DNA of 41,008 nucleotides from an uncultured Caulobacterales bacterium (GCA_938040095.1 CALHXF010000029.1:66646-107653); one strand, 5' to 3'; shown: positions 32,622 through 41,008, numbered from the stretch's first letter. Made by a program: numbers and translations. Notes: generated from the letters alone by a model not told the origin.

Positions 32622-34304
32622 ATGTCTTATTTGAAACACACGGCGCGTCTAGCCGTCCTCCTGACCTCAACAGCCCTACTCACGGCTTGCACAGGCGGCA
32701 GTGACCCCGTTCCATCATCAAACCCAGATGCGACCTCATCGGCATCAGACCTCAGCCGTCGTATCGAACGTCTGGCCAGTGATGAATTCGAAGGTCGCGC
32801 GCCCTCCACACCCGGTGGACAAGCTGCCTCCCAATATATTGCCGACGAAATGGAGAAAGCTGGTTTGGCTCCAATGGGTGAAAACGGCACCTATTTTCAA
32901 TCTGTGGAATTATCTGCAGCAACGGTCCTTCCAACGTCTCTCATGGCTATTCGCAAAGGAGACACCGTTTTGGTCGACGCTGACCAAAAAACGAATGGTG
33001 TGTTCTGGACAAAGCGAACAGATTCGGAATTGACGGTCGACAACACTGATATAGTGTTCGTTGGGTACGGCGTTAATGCTCCAGAATATAATTGGAATGA
33101 CTACGAAGGTATTGATGTCAAAGGCAAAACCGTTGTGATGCTCGTCAATGACCCTGGCTTCGCGACAAAAGATGACGCGCTCTTTAAAGGTAATGCCATG
33201 ACGTATTATGGTCGCTGGACCTATAAATACGAAGAAGCAGGCCGCCAGGGCGCGGCGGCTGTACTCGTCATCCACGACACAGCACCCGCAAGTTATGGCT
33301 GGGACGTTGTTTCAGGCAGCTGGACCGGTGAGCAATATGACCTCGTTCGCCCGGATGGCGGCGCATCACGTGCGTCCCTCGAAGGCTGGTTACACCTTGA
33401 TACAGCGACTGAAGTTTTTGAAGCAGCTGGTTTGAATCTGATGGATCAGATGACCGCTGCAGCCTCAAAAGGCTTCAAGCCCGTTCAACTCAACGGATTA
33501 AAGCTGGATGCCGAAATCAATCAAGATGTTAAAACAACGACCTCTCGTAATGTCGCAGGCGTCCTGAAAGGAAGTGAAACTCCTGATGAATATGTACTTT
33601 ATATGGCGCACTGGGATCACCTCGGCACCAGCGAAGACGTTAATGGCGACGACAAAATTTTCAACGGTGCTGTGGATAACGCAACTGGAACTGCTGCCAT
33701 AATCGAAGCGGCGGAAACAATGGTTGAGCGCGGGACACCAAAACGCTCTGTGCTATTTGTCGCAGTAACAGCCGAAGAATCTGGCTTACTTGGCTCAGCC
33801 TATTACGGCGCCAAACCTCTTGTTCCCCTGGCTCAAACCGTCGGTGGAATTAACATAGATGCGATGCTTCCAGTTGGTGAAACAAAGGACATGAAGGTCA
33901 TCGGATTTGGGTCCAGTGAACTTGAAGACTTACTCAAAAAGCAACTCGATAAGCGCGGCATGTATGTTGTGCCCGACGACAAGCCTGAAGCGGGTTATTT
34001 TTATCGCTCAGATCATATCAGCCTCGCCAAACTAGGCGTGCCGATGCTTTATGCAGATCCAGGCAACAATCATGTGACCAACGGCCTGACCTATGGCGAG
34101 AAATTCGCAAAAGAATACACCAATGAACGTTATCACAAACCTGGCGATGAATATGACACAAGCTGGGACATGAGCGGGATCGTTCAAGCGACTGATATTA
34201 TGATAGATATGGGCTACGACCTCGCCAATTCTGACCAGTGGCCAAATTGGTATGATGGAACAGAATTCCGTGGTTTGCGCGATGATATGCTGGCCAAAAA
34301 ATAG
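32622..34304 (+). CDS. M28 family metallopeptidase lipoprotein
   Basis: 560-residue zinc aminopeptidase-like lipoprotein. Start at the ATG at 32622 behind GGAG gives a signal with lipobox LTAC (Cys23); the longer frame from 32565 has no signal-like start. A region near 140-290 resembles a PA domain (VKGKTVVMLVNDPGF, RQGAAAVLVIHD). The M28 core has MAHWDHLG, NGAVDNATGTAAI, VAVTAEESGLLGS and DHISLAKLGVPMLY. The ending EYDTSWDMSGIVQ is typical of the M20/M28 peptidases with a loose C-terminal cap. Located in the envelope. It shares the 114-base divergent promoter region with the other M28 gene. Confidence 0.9.
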   Translation: MSYLKHTARLAVLLTSTALLTACTGGSDPVPSSNPDATSSASDLSRRIERLASDEFEGRAPSTPGGQAASQYIADEMEKAGLAPMGENGTYFQSVELSAATVLPTSLMAIRKGDTVLVDADQKTNGVFWTKRTDSELTVDNTDIVFVGYGVNAPEYNWNDYEGIDVKGKTVVMLVNDPGFATKDDALFKGNAMTYYGRWTYKYEEAGRQGAAAVLVIHDTAPASYGWDVVSGSWTGEQYDLVRPDGGASRASLEGWLHLDTATEVFEAAGLNLMDQMTAAASKGFKPVQLNGLKLDAEINQDVKTTTSRNVAGVLKGSETPDEYVLYMAHWDHLGTSEDVNGDDKIFNGAVDNATGTAAIIEAAETMVERGTPKRSVLFVAVTAEESGLLGSAYYGAKPLVPLAQTVGGINIDAMLPVGETKDMKVIGFGSSELEDLLKKQLDKRGMYVVPDDKPEAGYFYRSDHISLAKLGVPMLYADPGNNHVTNGLTYGEKFAKEYTNERYHKPGDEYDTSWDMSGIVQATDIMIDMGYDLANSDQWPNWYDGTEFRGLRDDMLAKK

Positions 34305-34315
34305 GCTCAAACAAA

Positions 34316-35044
34316 GTGCAAACGGTTATCTGTATGAAATGGGGCACGCGCTACGGCGCGGACTTTGTCAATCGGCTTCATGCTGCGATATTGCGCAATA
34401 CGCTGCGGCCAACGCAGCTTGTTTGCCTCACAGATGATCCAACAGGTATAAACCCAAATATACGCTGTGAGCCAATCCCTGAAATCAACTTACCTGATGA
34501 TCTTGTCGTCACACCTTGGCGGAAACTTGTTCTGTGGAAAGACAGCATTGCAGGCCTGTCTGGCGACGTTCTTTTTCTGGACCTTGACCTCGTCATTACG
34601 GGAAATCTTGATCAAATGTTTGATTTTCAACCGGGACGATTCTGCGTCATCGAAAATTGGACCCAACCCGGCAAAGGAATTGGCAACACCTCCTGCTTCC
34701 GTTGGCCCGTCGGGAAACATAGTCACATCTTTGACAACCTCACGACACAGAGAGATCGTATTTTGTCGTCCTATCGCATCGAACAAGTCTATCTCTCGCG
34801 CGAGGTCGACGACATGGTGTTCTGGCCCCGCCTGTGGTGCGCGAGTTTCAAGCACACATTGCTTCCGCGCTGGCCCCTAAATTTTTTCAAAGCACCAGAG
34901 TTGCCTCGCGATACAAAAATCGTCGCTTTCACAGGTAAACCTGACCAAGATGAAGCCGCCATTGGGAAATGGCCTGTCTCCGCTGCGTGGAAAAAACTCT
35001 ACAAGCACGTGCGGCCAACAGCTTGGATTACTGAACATTGGTGA
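34316..35044 (+). CDS. Glycosyltransferase-like protein (DxD motif)
   Basis: 242-residue protein resembling GT-A glycosyltransferases. It opens QTVICMKWGTRYGADFVNRL, then has a PWRKLVLWKD segment and FLDLDLVITGNLD, in which Asp89-x-Asp91 is a metal/nucleotide-sugar DxD motif. The C-terminus is Trp- and Lys-rich. Proteins of this form are common in alphaproteobacteria beside surface-polysaccharide genes; donor and acceptor are unknown. The GTG start at 34316, 11 bases after the M28 stop, matches the family N-terminus better than the next ATG. No signal peptide, cytoplasmic. Its stop overlaps the next gene's GTG. Confidence 0.78.
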   Translation: MQTVICMKWGTRYGADFVNRLHAAILRNTLRPTQLVCLTDDPTGINPNIRCEPIPEINLPDDLVVTPWRKLVLWKDSIAGLSGDVLFLDLDLVITGNLDQMFDFQPGRFCVIENWTQPGKGIGNTSCFRWPVGKHSHIFDNLTTQRDRILSSYRIEQVYLSREVDDMVFWPRLWCASFKHTLLPRWPLNFFKAPELPRDTKIVAFTGKPDQDEAAIGKWPVSAAWKKLYKHVRPTAWITEHW

Positions 35045-36138
35045 GGCACATAAAGTTTCTGAGCAAGACGCCTTTGGACAAAATGGCACCGCTTTGGGAA
35101 TCCCTCATTCCAAATGATGGCATGGACAATGTTACTTTCACATTTGACCCGGAGGATCGGGAATATGACTTCCTCGTTGTCTACGAGGACTTACCGCCAC
35201 GCATCGGCGAACGCCAAATTCTTCGGTCTGAGACGCTAGCTTGCCCCAAACGAAACACGCTTCTGATCACCCCAGAGCCGAGTTCTATTCGCATTGATGG
35301 GTTGAATTATCTCGCGCAATTTGGAAGCGTTTGGACAAGTCGCTCCTTTGACTCGAACGCAAAGTCTCAACTAAAGGCCAGAGGCTGCACAATCCACGAT
35401 CTCTCATCAAGTCATCCGCCACCCCTGCGTTGGTTCTATGGTCGAGATATGGAGAACACGAACCATCTCTCTTTCGAACAAATCGCCAACGAGACCCCCA
35501 TAAAAACGCGTGACCTTTCGACAGTGACCTCGAACAAGGCGATGAAACATACGGTTCATGCGAAACGCCTAGAATTCGTAAGCGCTCTCAAAGCCCGTTT
35601 AAGCGATAATCTATCCCTATATGGTCGGGGGTTTCACGAGGTCCGAGATAAGCGTGAAGCCATGTCAAAATACCGATATCACATTGCCATCGAAAACCAC
35701 GTTCAATCTGGGCATATCACAGAAAAACTGACGGACTGTTTTTTAGCTTTGAGCCTTCCCTTCTATTTTGGCGCGCCGGATTACGACACATTTTATCCGC
35801 GCGACGCCGTCATACCGATTGATATTCTTGATATCGATAAGAGTGAAAAAATCATTCGAGAGGCCATAGCAACGAACCAATATGAGATACGCCTACCCGA
35901 GCTATCTAAAGCGAAAACCATCGCGATGTCCGACTCAAACCCTCTAATGAGAGCCCAACATTGGGTCCAAAAATTTGATCTAAATAATGAATCGAATTGC
36001 ATAGCCTCATCGCGTGACACCGCAATCATTCACGGGCGTCATGTATTTCGTCGCGCGCACCCAATCCAAGCCATTGAAGATGCTATTTACCGCTCACGCA
36101 TGAAGCGACACCCCTCCTCGGCAGCCACTCAATATTAA
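35041..36138 (+). CDS. Glycosyltransferase family 10 (fucosyltransferase-like)
   Basis: 365-residue protein with the GT10 C-terminal block YHIAIENH, then HITEKLTDCFLALSLPFYFG and DYDTFYPRDAVI. These match the conserved donor-binding (GDP-sugar) region of alpha-1,3-fucosyltransferases, including the ENxxxxxxxTEKL motif. GTG at 35041 overlaps the preceding stop as GTGA, so the two glycosyltransferases are co-translated. The N-terminal half is divergent, and the acceptor is unknown. The donor need not be GDP-fucose; no fucose synthesis gene is in the window. Cytoplasmic face of the inner membrane, likely building a surface glycan. Confidence 0.85.
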   Translation: MRHIKFLSKTPLDKMAPLWESLIPNDGMDNVTFTFDPEDREYDFLVVYEDLPPRIGERQILRSETLACPKRNTLLITPEPSSIRIDGLNYLAQFGSVWTSRSFDSNAKSQLKARGCTIHDLSSSHPPPLRWFYGRDMENTNHLSFEQIANETPIKTRDLSTVTSNKAMKHTVHAKRLEFVSALKARLSDNLSLYGRGFHEVRDKREAMSKYRYHIAIENHVQSGHITEKLTDCFLALSLPFYFGAPDYDTFYPRDAVIPIDILDIDKSEKIIREAIATNQYEIRLPELSKAKTIAMSDSNPLMRAQHWVQKFDLNNESNCIASSRDTAIIHGRHVFRRAHPIQAIEDAIYRSRMKRHPSSAATQY

Positions 36139-36247
36139 GAAAGACGAAGTGGGATAGATTTTTCGCCCTTTACAAGAATTTAGTATGATTATGTCACCCG
36201 CTAGAGATACAGATAGATTGACAAACTTAAAAATTCGGGAGCCCCTC

Positions 36248-38872
36248 ATGGCCGGCATAATCAACGCACTTAAATTCGCTAGCGTGACCACAGTTGGCGC
36301 ACTTGCGACTCTTGCGATTGGCACGCACGCGTTCGCGAAGGACGGCACAAACGCCGACGGTCCTGCAGGTTCAACGGGTGATGCAGTCGCGAAGTTCCGC
36401 CAACTCGATCACATTTTACCGTCTCCGAATATTTACCGTAGTGCGTCTGGAGCGCCTGGACCTGGCTATTGGCAGCAACGCGCCAACCACACGATGGACA
36501 TTCGCCTAGACGAAGAAAAGCGTCGCATTTTCGCCGAAAGCGATATCGCTTACACAAATAACTCCCCTGACACATTGAACTACATCTGGCTTGCGCTTGA
36601 CCAAAACCGTTTCAAGGATGGCTCACTCGAACGTCGCTCTGCCACGGCATCTGCCGCAGGTTCACGTCGCGGTGATGGCGCAGGTGGATCAGATAGCTAT
36701 TCCTTCTTTGCTCTACGCAAAGAACAAGCGTTTGAAGATCGTCAGTATGGTTTCGAGTTCCAAGCCATCATGGATGAGGACGGCAAAACGTTGCCTTACG
36801 TTATCAACGACTCGATGATGCGGATAGATTTACCCGAGCCATTGGAGTCTGGCGAGAGCATCATAATCCAAGTCGATTGGGAACATAATATTCTCGACGA
36901 AGTCTCTATTGGTGGCCGTGGTGGCTATGAGTATTTCGAAGAAGACGACAATTACATCTTTGGTATGGCGCAGTGGTTTCCACGTCTTGCCGCCTATACC
37001 GACTACACGGGTTGGCAGAACAAGCAGTTCTTAGGTCGCGGTGAATTCACACTCGAATTCGGCGATTATGACGTCAATCTCACAGTCCCAAGCGATCACA
37101 TCGTTTCCGCAACAGGCGAACTGACCAATCCACGTGATGTGTTGACAGCAAAGCAACGCAAGCGCTTGGCTGACGCGGGTACCGATAAGCCGTCCTACAT
37201 TGTGACACCTGACGAAGCCGCAGAGAACGAAAAGTCAAAAGCCCGTGGCTCTAAAACGTGGAAATTCAGCGCCGACAATGTGCGCGATTTTGCATGGTCA
37301 TCCTCTCGTAAATATATCTGGGACGCGATGAAATTCGAACAAGACGATGCCGATGTTCCGGAAGTCTTGGCTATGTCTTTCTTCCCGAAAGAAGCCGACC
37401 CCGTCTGGTCTCAATATTCAACACAAGCCGTGGTTCACACCATGGACGTTTATAATAAATTCGCTTTCAACTACCCATATCCCACCGCGCAATCCGTGAA
37501 CACATGGGAACGCGGCGGCATGGAATACCCGATGATCACCTTTAACGGATATCGTCCGTCTGAAGATGAAAAATCAGGTGAGACCGTTTACTCACGAAAT
37601 ATAAAATATGGCCTCATCGGCGTGATCATTCACGAAGTCGGACATATCTACTTCCCAATGGTCGTGAACAGCGATGAACGCCGCTACACATGGATGGACG
37701 AAGGCCTAAACTCCTTCCTCGAATATATGGCGGAATATGAGTGGGAGGAAAATTTCCCTATTAGCCGTGGTGTACAAAATCCACTCGACGTGATCCCGCG
37801 TTACATGACCAGTTCCAATCAGGTGCCGATCATGACGCAATACGATAGTGTTTTGCAGTTCGGCCCTAACGCCTATTCCAAACCTGCGGCCTCACTTATC
37901 GTGTTGCGCGAAACCGTTATGGGTCGCGAATTATTCGACTTTGCGTTCCGCGAATATGCGAACCGTTGGAAGTTCAAACGTCCGACCCCAGCTGACTTCT
38001 TCCGCACAATGGAAGATGCCTCAGCCGTCGATCTCGATTGGTTCTGGCGCGGTTGGTATTATGGCACCGACCATGTCGACATGGCTGTCACGGGTGTTCG
38101 CGAATATCAGATTTCGACGAACGATCCAGACGTCGAGAAAGACATCGAGCGGGAAGAAAATGCGCTCAACCGTCCAGAAAATATCACACAACGTCGTAAT
38201 CGTGAGGAAGGCATCACCCCTCGCCTGAAACGTTTTTCTGATCTCGAAGATTTCTACAATGAGAATGACAAGTTCACCGTTACAAATGCGGATCGAAACA
38301 AGTTCAAGAAGTTCTACGACGGACTGAAGGATTGGGAACGTAAAGCCTATGACCGCGCGATGGATGATGGAAAATATCTCTATTTCGTCGACTTCGAAAA
38401 CCTCGGTGGTTTGATTTCACCTCTGCCTGTGACGATCAACTTCGAGAACGGCACATCTGAGGAGCATAAGATCCCAGCAGAGATTTGGCGTCGTAATGCG
38501 AAAAACGTGACCAAGCTTTTCGTCTTGGACAATCGCGCAGCAGGGTTTGAACTCGATAATGCGCATCAAACTGCCGATGCAGATTTCTCGAATAATGCCT
38601 ATCCGCAGCGTATTTCGCAGAGCCGCATTGATTTGTATAAGTCGAGTAGTTCCTCCTCTTCTATGATGGCGGATATGTTGCGTGAGCTACATTCGGAAGA
38701 ATCAGACGCCGCAGATTCTGACGAGAAATCCGTCCCAATGGGCGACGCTAAATCCGAAGATGACTCGAAGAAAACGACGACAAAGAAAACCGACGAAAAA
38801 GCAGACGATGACGCGAAGGACGATAAGAAATCCACCCTTCGTAAAACCCTCGAACGCATGTTGGAACGCTAA
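36248..38872 (+). CDS. M1 family metallopeptidase with charged C-terminal tail
   Basis: 874-residue exported gluzincin. A signal peptide (1-31, ending THAFA) follows the ATG at 36248, preceded by GGGAG; the open frame starts 21 codons earlier without signal features. An N-terminal beta domain leads to GGMEYPMITFNG (the exopeptidase GxMEN motif in altered form) and the zinc site HEVGH (His462, Glu463, His466) with Glu485 in DEGLN, the exact HExxH-x18-E spacing. The last 75 residues are serine-rich, then acidic and Lys-rich, ending TLRKTLERMLER, which is unusual. Probably a periplasmic or surface aminopeptidase. A DUF6702 gene follows after three bases, as in other bacteria, suggesting a working pair. 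Confidence 0.9.
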   Translation: MAGIINALKFASVTTVGALATLAIGTHAFAKDGTNADGPAGSTGDAVAKFRQLDHILPSPNIYRSASGAPGPGYWQQRANHTMDIRLDEEKRRIFAESDIAYTNNSPDTLNYIWLALDQNRFKDGSLERRSATASAAGSRRGDGAGGSDSYSFFALRKEQAFEDRQYGFEFQAIMDEDGKTLPYVINDSMMRIDLPEPLESGESIIIQVDWEHNILDEVSIGGRGGYEYFEEDDNYIFGMAQWFPRLAAYTDYTGWQNKQFLGRGEFTLEFGDYDVNLTVPSDHIVSATGELTNPRDVLTAKQRKRLADAGTDKPSYIVTPDEAAENEKSKARGSKTWKFSADNVRDFAWSSSRKYIWDAMKFEQDDADVPEVLAMSFFPKEADPVWSQYSTQAVVHTMDVYNKFAFNYPYPTAQSVNTWERGGMEYPMITFNGYRPSEDEKSGETVYSRNIKYGLIGVIIHEVGHIYFPMVVNSDERRYTWMDEGLNSFLEYMAEYEWEENFPISRGVQNPLDVIPRYMTSSNQVPIMTQYDSVLQFGPNAYSKPAASLIVLRETVMGRELFDFAFREYANRWKFKRPTPADFFRTMEDASAVDLDWFWRGWYYGTDHVDMAVTGVREYQISTNDPDVEKDIEREENALNRPENITQRRNREEGITPRLKRFSDLEDFYNENDKFTVTNADRNKFKKFYDGLKDWERKAYDRAMDDGKYLYFVDFENLGGLISPLPVTINFENGTSEEHKIPAEIWRRNAKNVTKLFVLDNRAAGFELDNAHQTADADFSNNAYPQRISQSRIDLYKSSSSSSSMMADMLRELHSEESDAADSDEKSVPMGDAKSEDDSKKTTTKKTDEKADDDAKDDKKSTLRKTLERMLER

Positions 38873-38875
38873 TAC

Positions 38876-39391
38876 ATGTCGACACGCCGAGCCATTATCA
38901 TAGCTAGTTTTTTAGTCGGCACGGCCTGTCTAACCTTTGCAATTGCGCCGCCCGTTGCGGCGCATGACGCTCCGCGTGTTGAAACGGAAGTCACGCATCG
39001 CGCTGATGGTAAGTTGGAAGTCGTTCACGTCCTCCAACTCTCTGCTGCGCAACGATTACTCCACAAAGCTGGAGTTATCGCGTCGAATGACGTTTCTGGC
39101 CTAAAAGCCCGCGCTCAAGTCGCGCTCTACAGCGCAAAGCGATTTGAGTTAATCGCCGACGACACCCCCGTAACCCTGAACATTCTGGGCGCAGAAATCG
39201 GGGGCGGTCATCTCTATGTTTATCAGACAGGGCAGCTCGTCGCTCTCCCTAAGACATGGTCAGCCCGCAATGCGATATTGCGAGACCTCAGCCCGCGCTT
39301 CGACAATGTAATCAATGTTCCGACCTTAGACGGCATTCGATCTATCGTGTTCAGTGGCAGCGATATGGACGCTATAAACTCCACGAATTAA
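38876..39391 (+). CDS. DUF6702 family exported protein
   Basis: 171-residue protein with a signal peptide (1-29, ending VAAH) and a DUF6702-like body. It has VETEVTHRADGKLEVVHVL, typical of the family's opening strand, an LKARAQVALYSAKRF middle and a C-terminal NVINVPTLDGIRSIVF. DUF6702 proteins are often next to M1-family peptidases, and the three-base gap to the M1 gene agrees with this. Periplasmic. Reaction unknown; it may assist folding or localisation of the peptidase, which is conjecture. Confidence 0.8.
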   Translation: MSTRRAIIIASFLVGTACLTFAIAPPVAAHDAPRVETEVTHRADGKLEVVHVLQLSAAQRLLHKAGVIASNDVSGLKARAQVALYSAKRFELIADDTPVTLNILGAEIGGGHLYVYQTGQLVALPKTWSARNAILRDLSPRFDNVINVPTLDGIRSIVFSGSDMDAINSTN

Positions 39392-39460
39392 TCGTCTTTA
39401 TAGCTTGGCCGTTCAAAATTTATCCTTGCGCAACATCGCTCTGGGTTGCATCACAATCCC

Positions 39461-40090
39461 ATGATTATCGTACACCATCTCAACAATTCCCGCTCTCAAC
39501 GCATTCTTTGGTTACTCGAAGAACTCGGCGTTCCCTATGAAATCAAACATTATGCCCGCGACCCCGATACAAATCGCGCGCCGGCAGAATTGAAAGCTGT
39601 TCATCAACTCGGCAAAAGCCCTCTAATCGAAGATGATGGTTTGATTGTCGCCGAAACGGGCGCGATTATTGTCTACCTGCTTGATAAATATGCCGATAAC
39701 AATTTGCGGCCTGAAAAAGGGTCTCAGGAATATGTCGATTATGTTCATTTCCTACATTTTGCCGAAGGCTCGGCCATGTTGCCTATGCTTTTGGCGCTCT
39801 ACACAGGCTATCTCGGGGACGCCGCGGCCCCGTTGCAGCCCATGATTATGGCGGAAATCAAAGGCATTCTCGATTATTGCGAATATCACCTTATTAGCAA
39901 AAAATGGTTCGCAGGCGATCACATGACGGGTGCAGATATTCAGATGATCTTCCCACTCGAAGCCATGAAAGCGCGTGGACGCCTGAAGGGCTATGATGCG
40001 TGCAATGAATATGTCGAACGGATTCACGCCATGCCTGCCTATCAACGCGCCTTAGAAAAAGGCGGCGAATACGCTTACGGGCCGAAGTAG
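39461..40090 (+). CDS. Glutathione S-transferase family protein
   Basis: 209-residue GST. The thioredoxin-fold N-terminus has HHLNNSRSQRILWLLEELG (the Ser of SRSQR in the glutathione-activating position), HQLGKSPLIED with the cis-proline loop and VAETGAII with the glutathione-holding Glu-Thr. An all-helical C-domain follows from about residue 85. I use the ATG at 39461; the open frame includes five codons from a TTG. Likely a cytoplasmic detoxification or isomerase-type GST; the substrate is open. The stop codon shares its last base with the GTG of the small gene that follows. Confidence 0.9.
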   Translation: MIIVHHLNNSRSQRILWLLEELGVPYEIKHYARDPDTNRAPAELKAVHQLGKSPLIEDDGLIVAETGAIIVYLLDKYADNNLRPEKGSQEYVDYVHFLHFAEGSAMLPMLLALYTGYLGDAAAPLQPMIMAEIKGILDYCEYHLISKKWFAGDHMTGADIQMIFPLEAMKARGRLKGYDACNEYVERIHAMPAYQRALEKGGEYAYGPK

Positions 40091-40266
40091 TGCGTTTATC
40101 TATTCAGGTACTTGGCTTTTTACTTCTTATTCAAGTCGCATTACATTTTGTCATTTATAGTCTCAATGGTTTCTCGGATGGACTGAGTGGCCTCGGCGCC
40201 ATATTTGATGCAGACATGGTCAGGCTGACGGTTGGATTAATCGCCATTTACGTGACGCGAAAATAA
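40090..40266 (+). CDS. Small membrane protein between GST and VOC genes
   Basis: 58-codon frame starting GTG at 40090 within TAGTG (sharing a base with the GST stop) and ending TAA at 40264-40266 within TAATG (sharing a base with the VOC start). The product has two hydrophobic stretches (about 3-24, VLGFLLLIQVALHFVIYSL, and 44-55, RLTVGLIAIYV) and ends TRK, consistent with a two-TM inner-membrane protein. I do not recognise a family. The exact fit between two genes with one-base overlaps on both sides supports a real coupled gene. Confidence 0.75.
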   Translation: MRLSIQVLGFLLLIQVALHFVIYSLNGFSDGLSGLGAIFDADMVRLTVGLIAIYVTRK

Positions 40267-40685
40267 TGAAAGCCAAAGTTTTTCATCTCGCGGCCCCTGT
40301 CCTCGACAAGGAAACAACGCGGACGTTTTACGGCGACCTCCTCGGCTGTACGCAAGGTCGCGAAGCCGAGCGCTGGATCGATTTCAATTTCTTTGGTCAT
40401 CAACTCAGTTTCCATGTCGCAGAAATAGGTGATCATACCGAACCCACGAATAACGTGGACGGAAAACAAGTGCCCGTCCGTCATTTCGGCGCAATCCTTG
40501 ACTGGGACGACTGGGAAGCGCTCGCGGAAAAGCTCTGCGCCGCGGGGACTGATTTCATTATCGAGCCCTATATCCGTTTCAAAGGCGATATAGGCGAGCA
40601 AGCCACAATGTTCTTTAAGGACCCCAGCGGCAACGCGTTGGAGTTCAAGAGCTTCAAGGATGAAAGCCAGATTTTCGCAACATAG
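40266..40685 (+). CDS. VOC family protein (glyoxalase-like)
   Basis: 139-residue vicinal-oxygen-chelate protein with the two beta-alpha-beta-beta-beta units. FHLAAPVLDKETTRTFY opens the first, with its metal His; FFKDPSGNALEFKSF closes the second, with its metal Glu. HFGAILDWDDWEALAEKL is the midpoint His block. The enzyme type (glyoxalase, dioxygenase, resistance) cannot be told. ATG overlaps the upstream small gene's TAA. Cytoplasmic. Similar proteins are often annotated glyoxalase-like and linked to GSTs. Confidence 0.9.
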   Translation: MKAKVFHLAAPVLDKETTRTFYGDLLGCTQGREAERWIDFNFFGHQLSFHVAEIGDHTEPTNNVDGKQVPVRHFGAILDWDDWEALAEKLCAAGTDFIIEPYIRFKGDIGEQATMFFKDPSGNALEFKSFKDESQIFAT

Positions 40686-40694
40686 GTTTACCTG

Positions 40695-41008
40695 CTAGAT
40701 CTTCGGCTTGTCCACGCTGACCAACCCAAAATCCAACACCGCAGTCGTCGCTTTCGCAAAATCCACGACCGTATTCACAACGCCGTCACCCTTCCAATCA
40801 TTGCGTTTCATTGGGCGAGTCACCATAAAATTCTTCATGCGGAGCGCCCAAGCCAATTCATGATCGACATGTTCTGTGAAACCACGCGGCATATTCGTGA
40901 GGCTGCTTTCGGTTCCGAATTCTAAACCGTGATCGGCGAGGTTTTCGACCAAGCTGTTAAACCCATCTGGATCCTCCAAGATATGGTCACGGATCGGCCC
41001 CATACGTT
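40695..41008 (-). CDS. DUF2461 family protein, cut by the right edge
   Basis: The last 104 codons of a gene that continues past the window. The visible part matches the DUF2461/TIGR02453 C-terminal half: IRDHILEDPDGF, then MPRGF...ELAWALRMKNFMVTRP and the terminal VDFAKATTAVLDFGL. The first Met (41001-41003) is internal and the reading frame stays open to the edge, so it is not the real start. Function of the family is unknown; proteins are about 210-230 residues. It converges on the VOC gene with a nine-base gap. Confidence 0.85.
   Translation of the reverse strand, partial: RMGPIRDHILEDPDGFNSLVENLADHGLEFGTESSLTNMPRGFTEHVDHELAWALRMKNFMVTRPMKRNDWKGDGVVNTVVDFAKATTAVLDFGLVSVDKPKI

Noticed and set aside
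1-41008. CRISPR array, IS element or integrated island
   Set aside because: No spaced direct repeats, transposase or integrase frames, terminal inverted repeats or target duplications were seen; tRNA-Thr is not flanked by an integrase or a repeated 3' end.

Overview
The window looks like a contiguous piece of chromosome from a free-living, probably aquatic alphaproteobacterium. The best evidence is the block at about 5-9.7 kb: murA, DUF2948, UPF0262, a low-molecular-weight phosphatase, infA, maf, a short RNase E/G and yacG. This is a typical alphaproteobacterial gene neighbourhood. Moderate GC, many lipoproteins and an exported M1/M28 peptidase set suggest the Hyphomonadaceae/Maricaulales side of the class; that placement is inference. 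I see no IS element, integrase, CRISPR array or clear genomic island.

Layout. 1-559: no convincing gene. 0.56-4.9 kb: a DUF3604 lipoprotein (-), then a formylglycine-generating-enzyme-like lipoprotein, a DM13 protein and a GDPD phosphodiesterase (+). 4.9-9.7 kb: the housekeeping block on the minus strand, tightly overlapped, with an extra 46-codon gene in front of murA. 9.8 kb: tRNA-Thr(GGT). 10.0-14.3 kb: a sugar-acid locus with a sodium/solute symporter and Gfo/Idh/MocA oxidoreductase (-) facing a D-mannonate dehydratase (+). 14.4-18.2 kb: a soluble PAS hybrid histidine kinase and an amidohydrolase lipoprotein. 18.2-21.0 kb: a YajQ-family protein and a fused MFS/spermidine-synthase-like membrane protein. 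21.1-25.0 kb: an operon of two SDRs, an APH-type kinase and an acyl-CoA dehydrogenase. It resembles a split ACAD10/11 or Lva pathway for 4-hydroxyacyl-CoA. 25.1-26.6 kb: a long DUF3667 membrane protein.

26.6-30.0 kb is the most unusual part. A holin-like protein and an M15 peptidase form a two-gene lysis cassette with no other phage gene nearby. Next to it are an OmpA/BON envelope protein and a membrane protein that joins a lysine/alanine-rich tail, a helix-hairpin-helix domain, AT-hook-like segments and a C-terminal DUF2853 domain. Their predicted topologies would let the pair link the cell wall to DNA; this is a hypothesis.

30.1-41.0 kb: a nitronate-monooxygenase-like flavoenzyme, two divergent M28 peptidase lipoproteins, two glycosyltransferases (one GT10), an M1 metallopeptidase with a highly charged tail plus a DUF6702 partner, a glutathione S-transferase, an unlisted 58-aa membrane protein coupled on both sides, a VOC protein, and a DUF2461 gene cut by the right edge.
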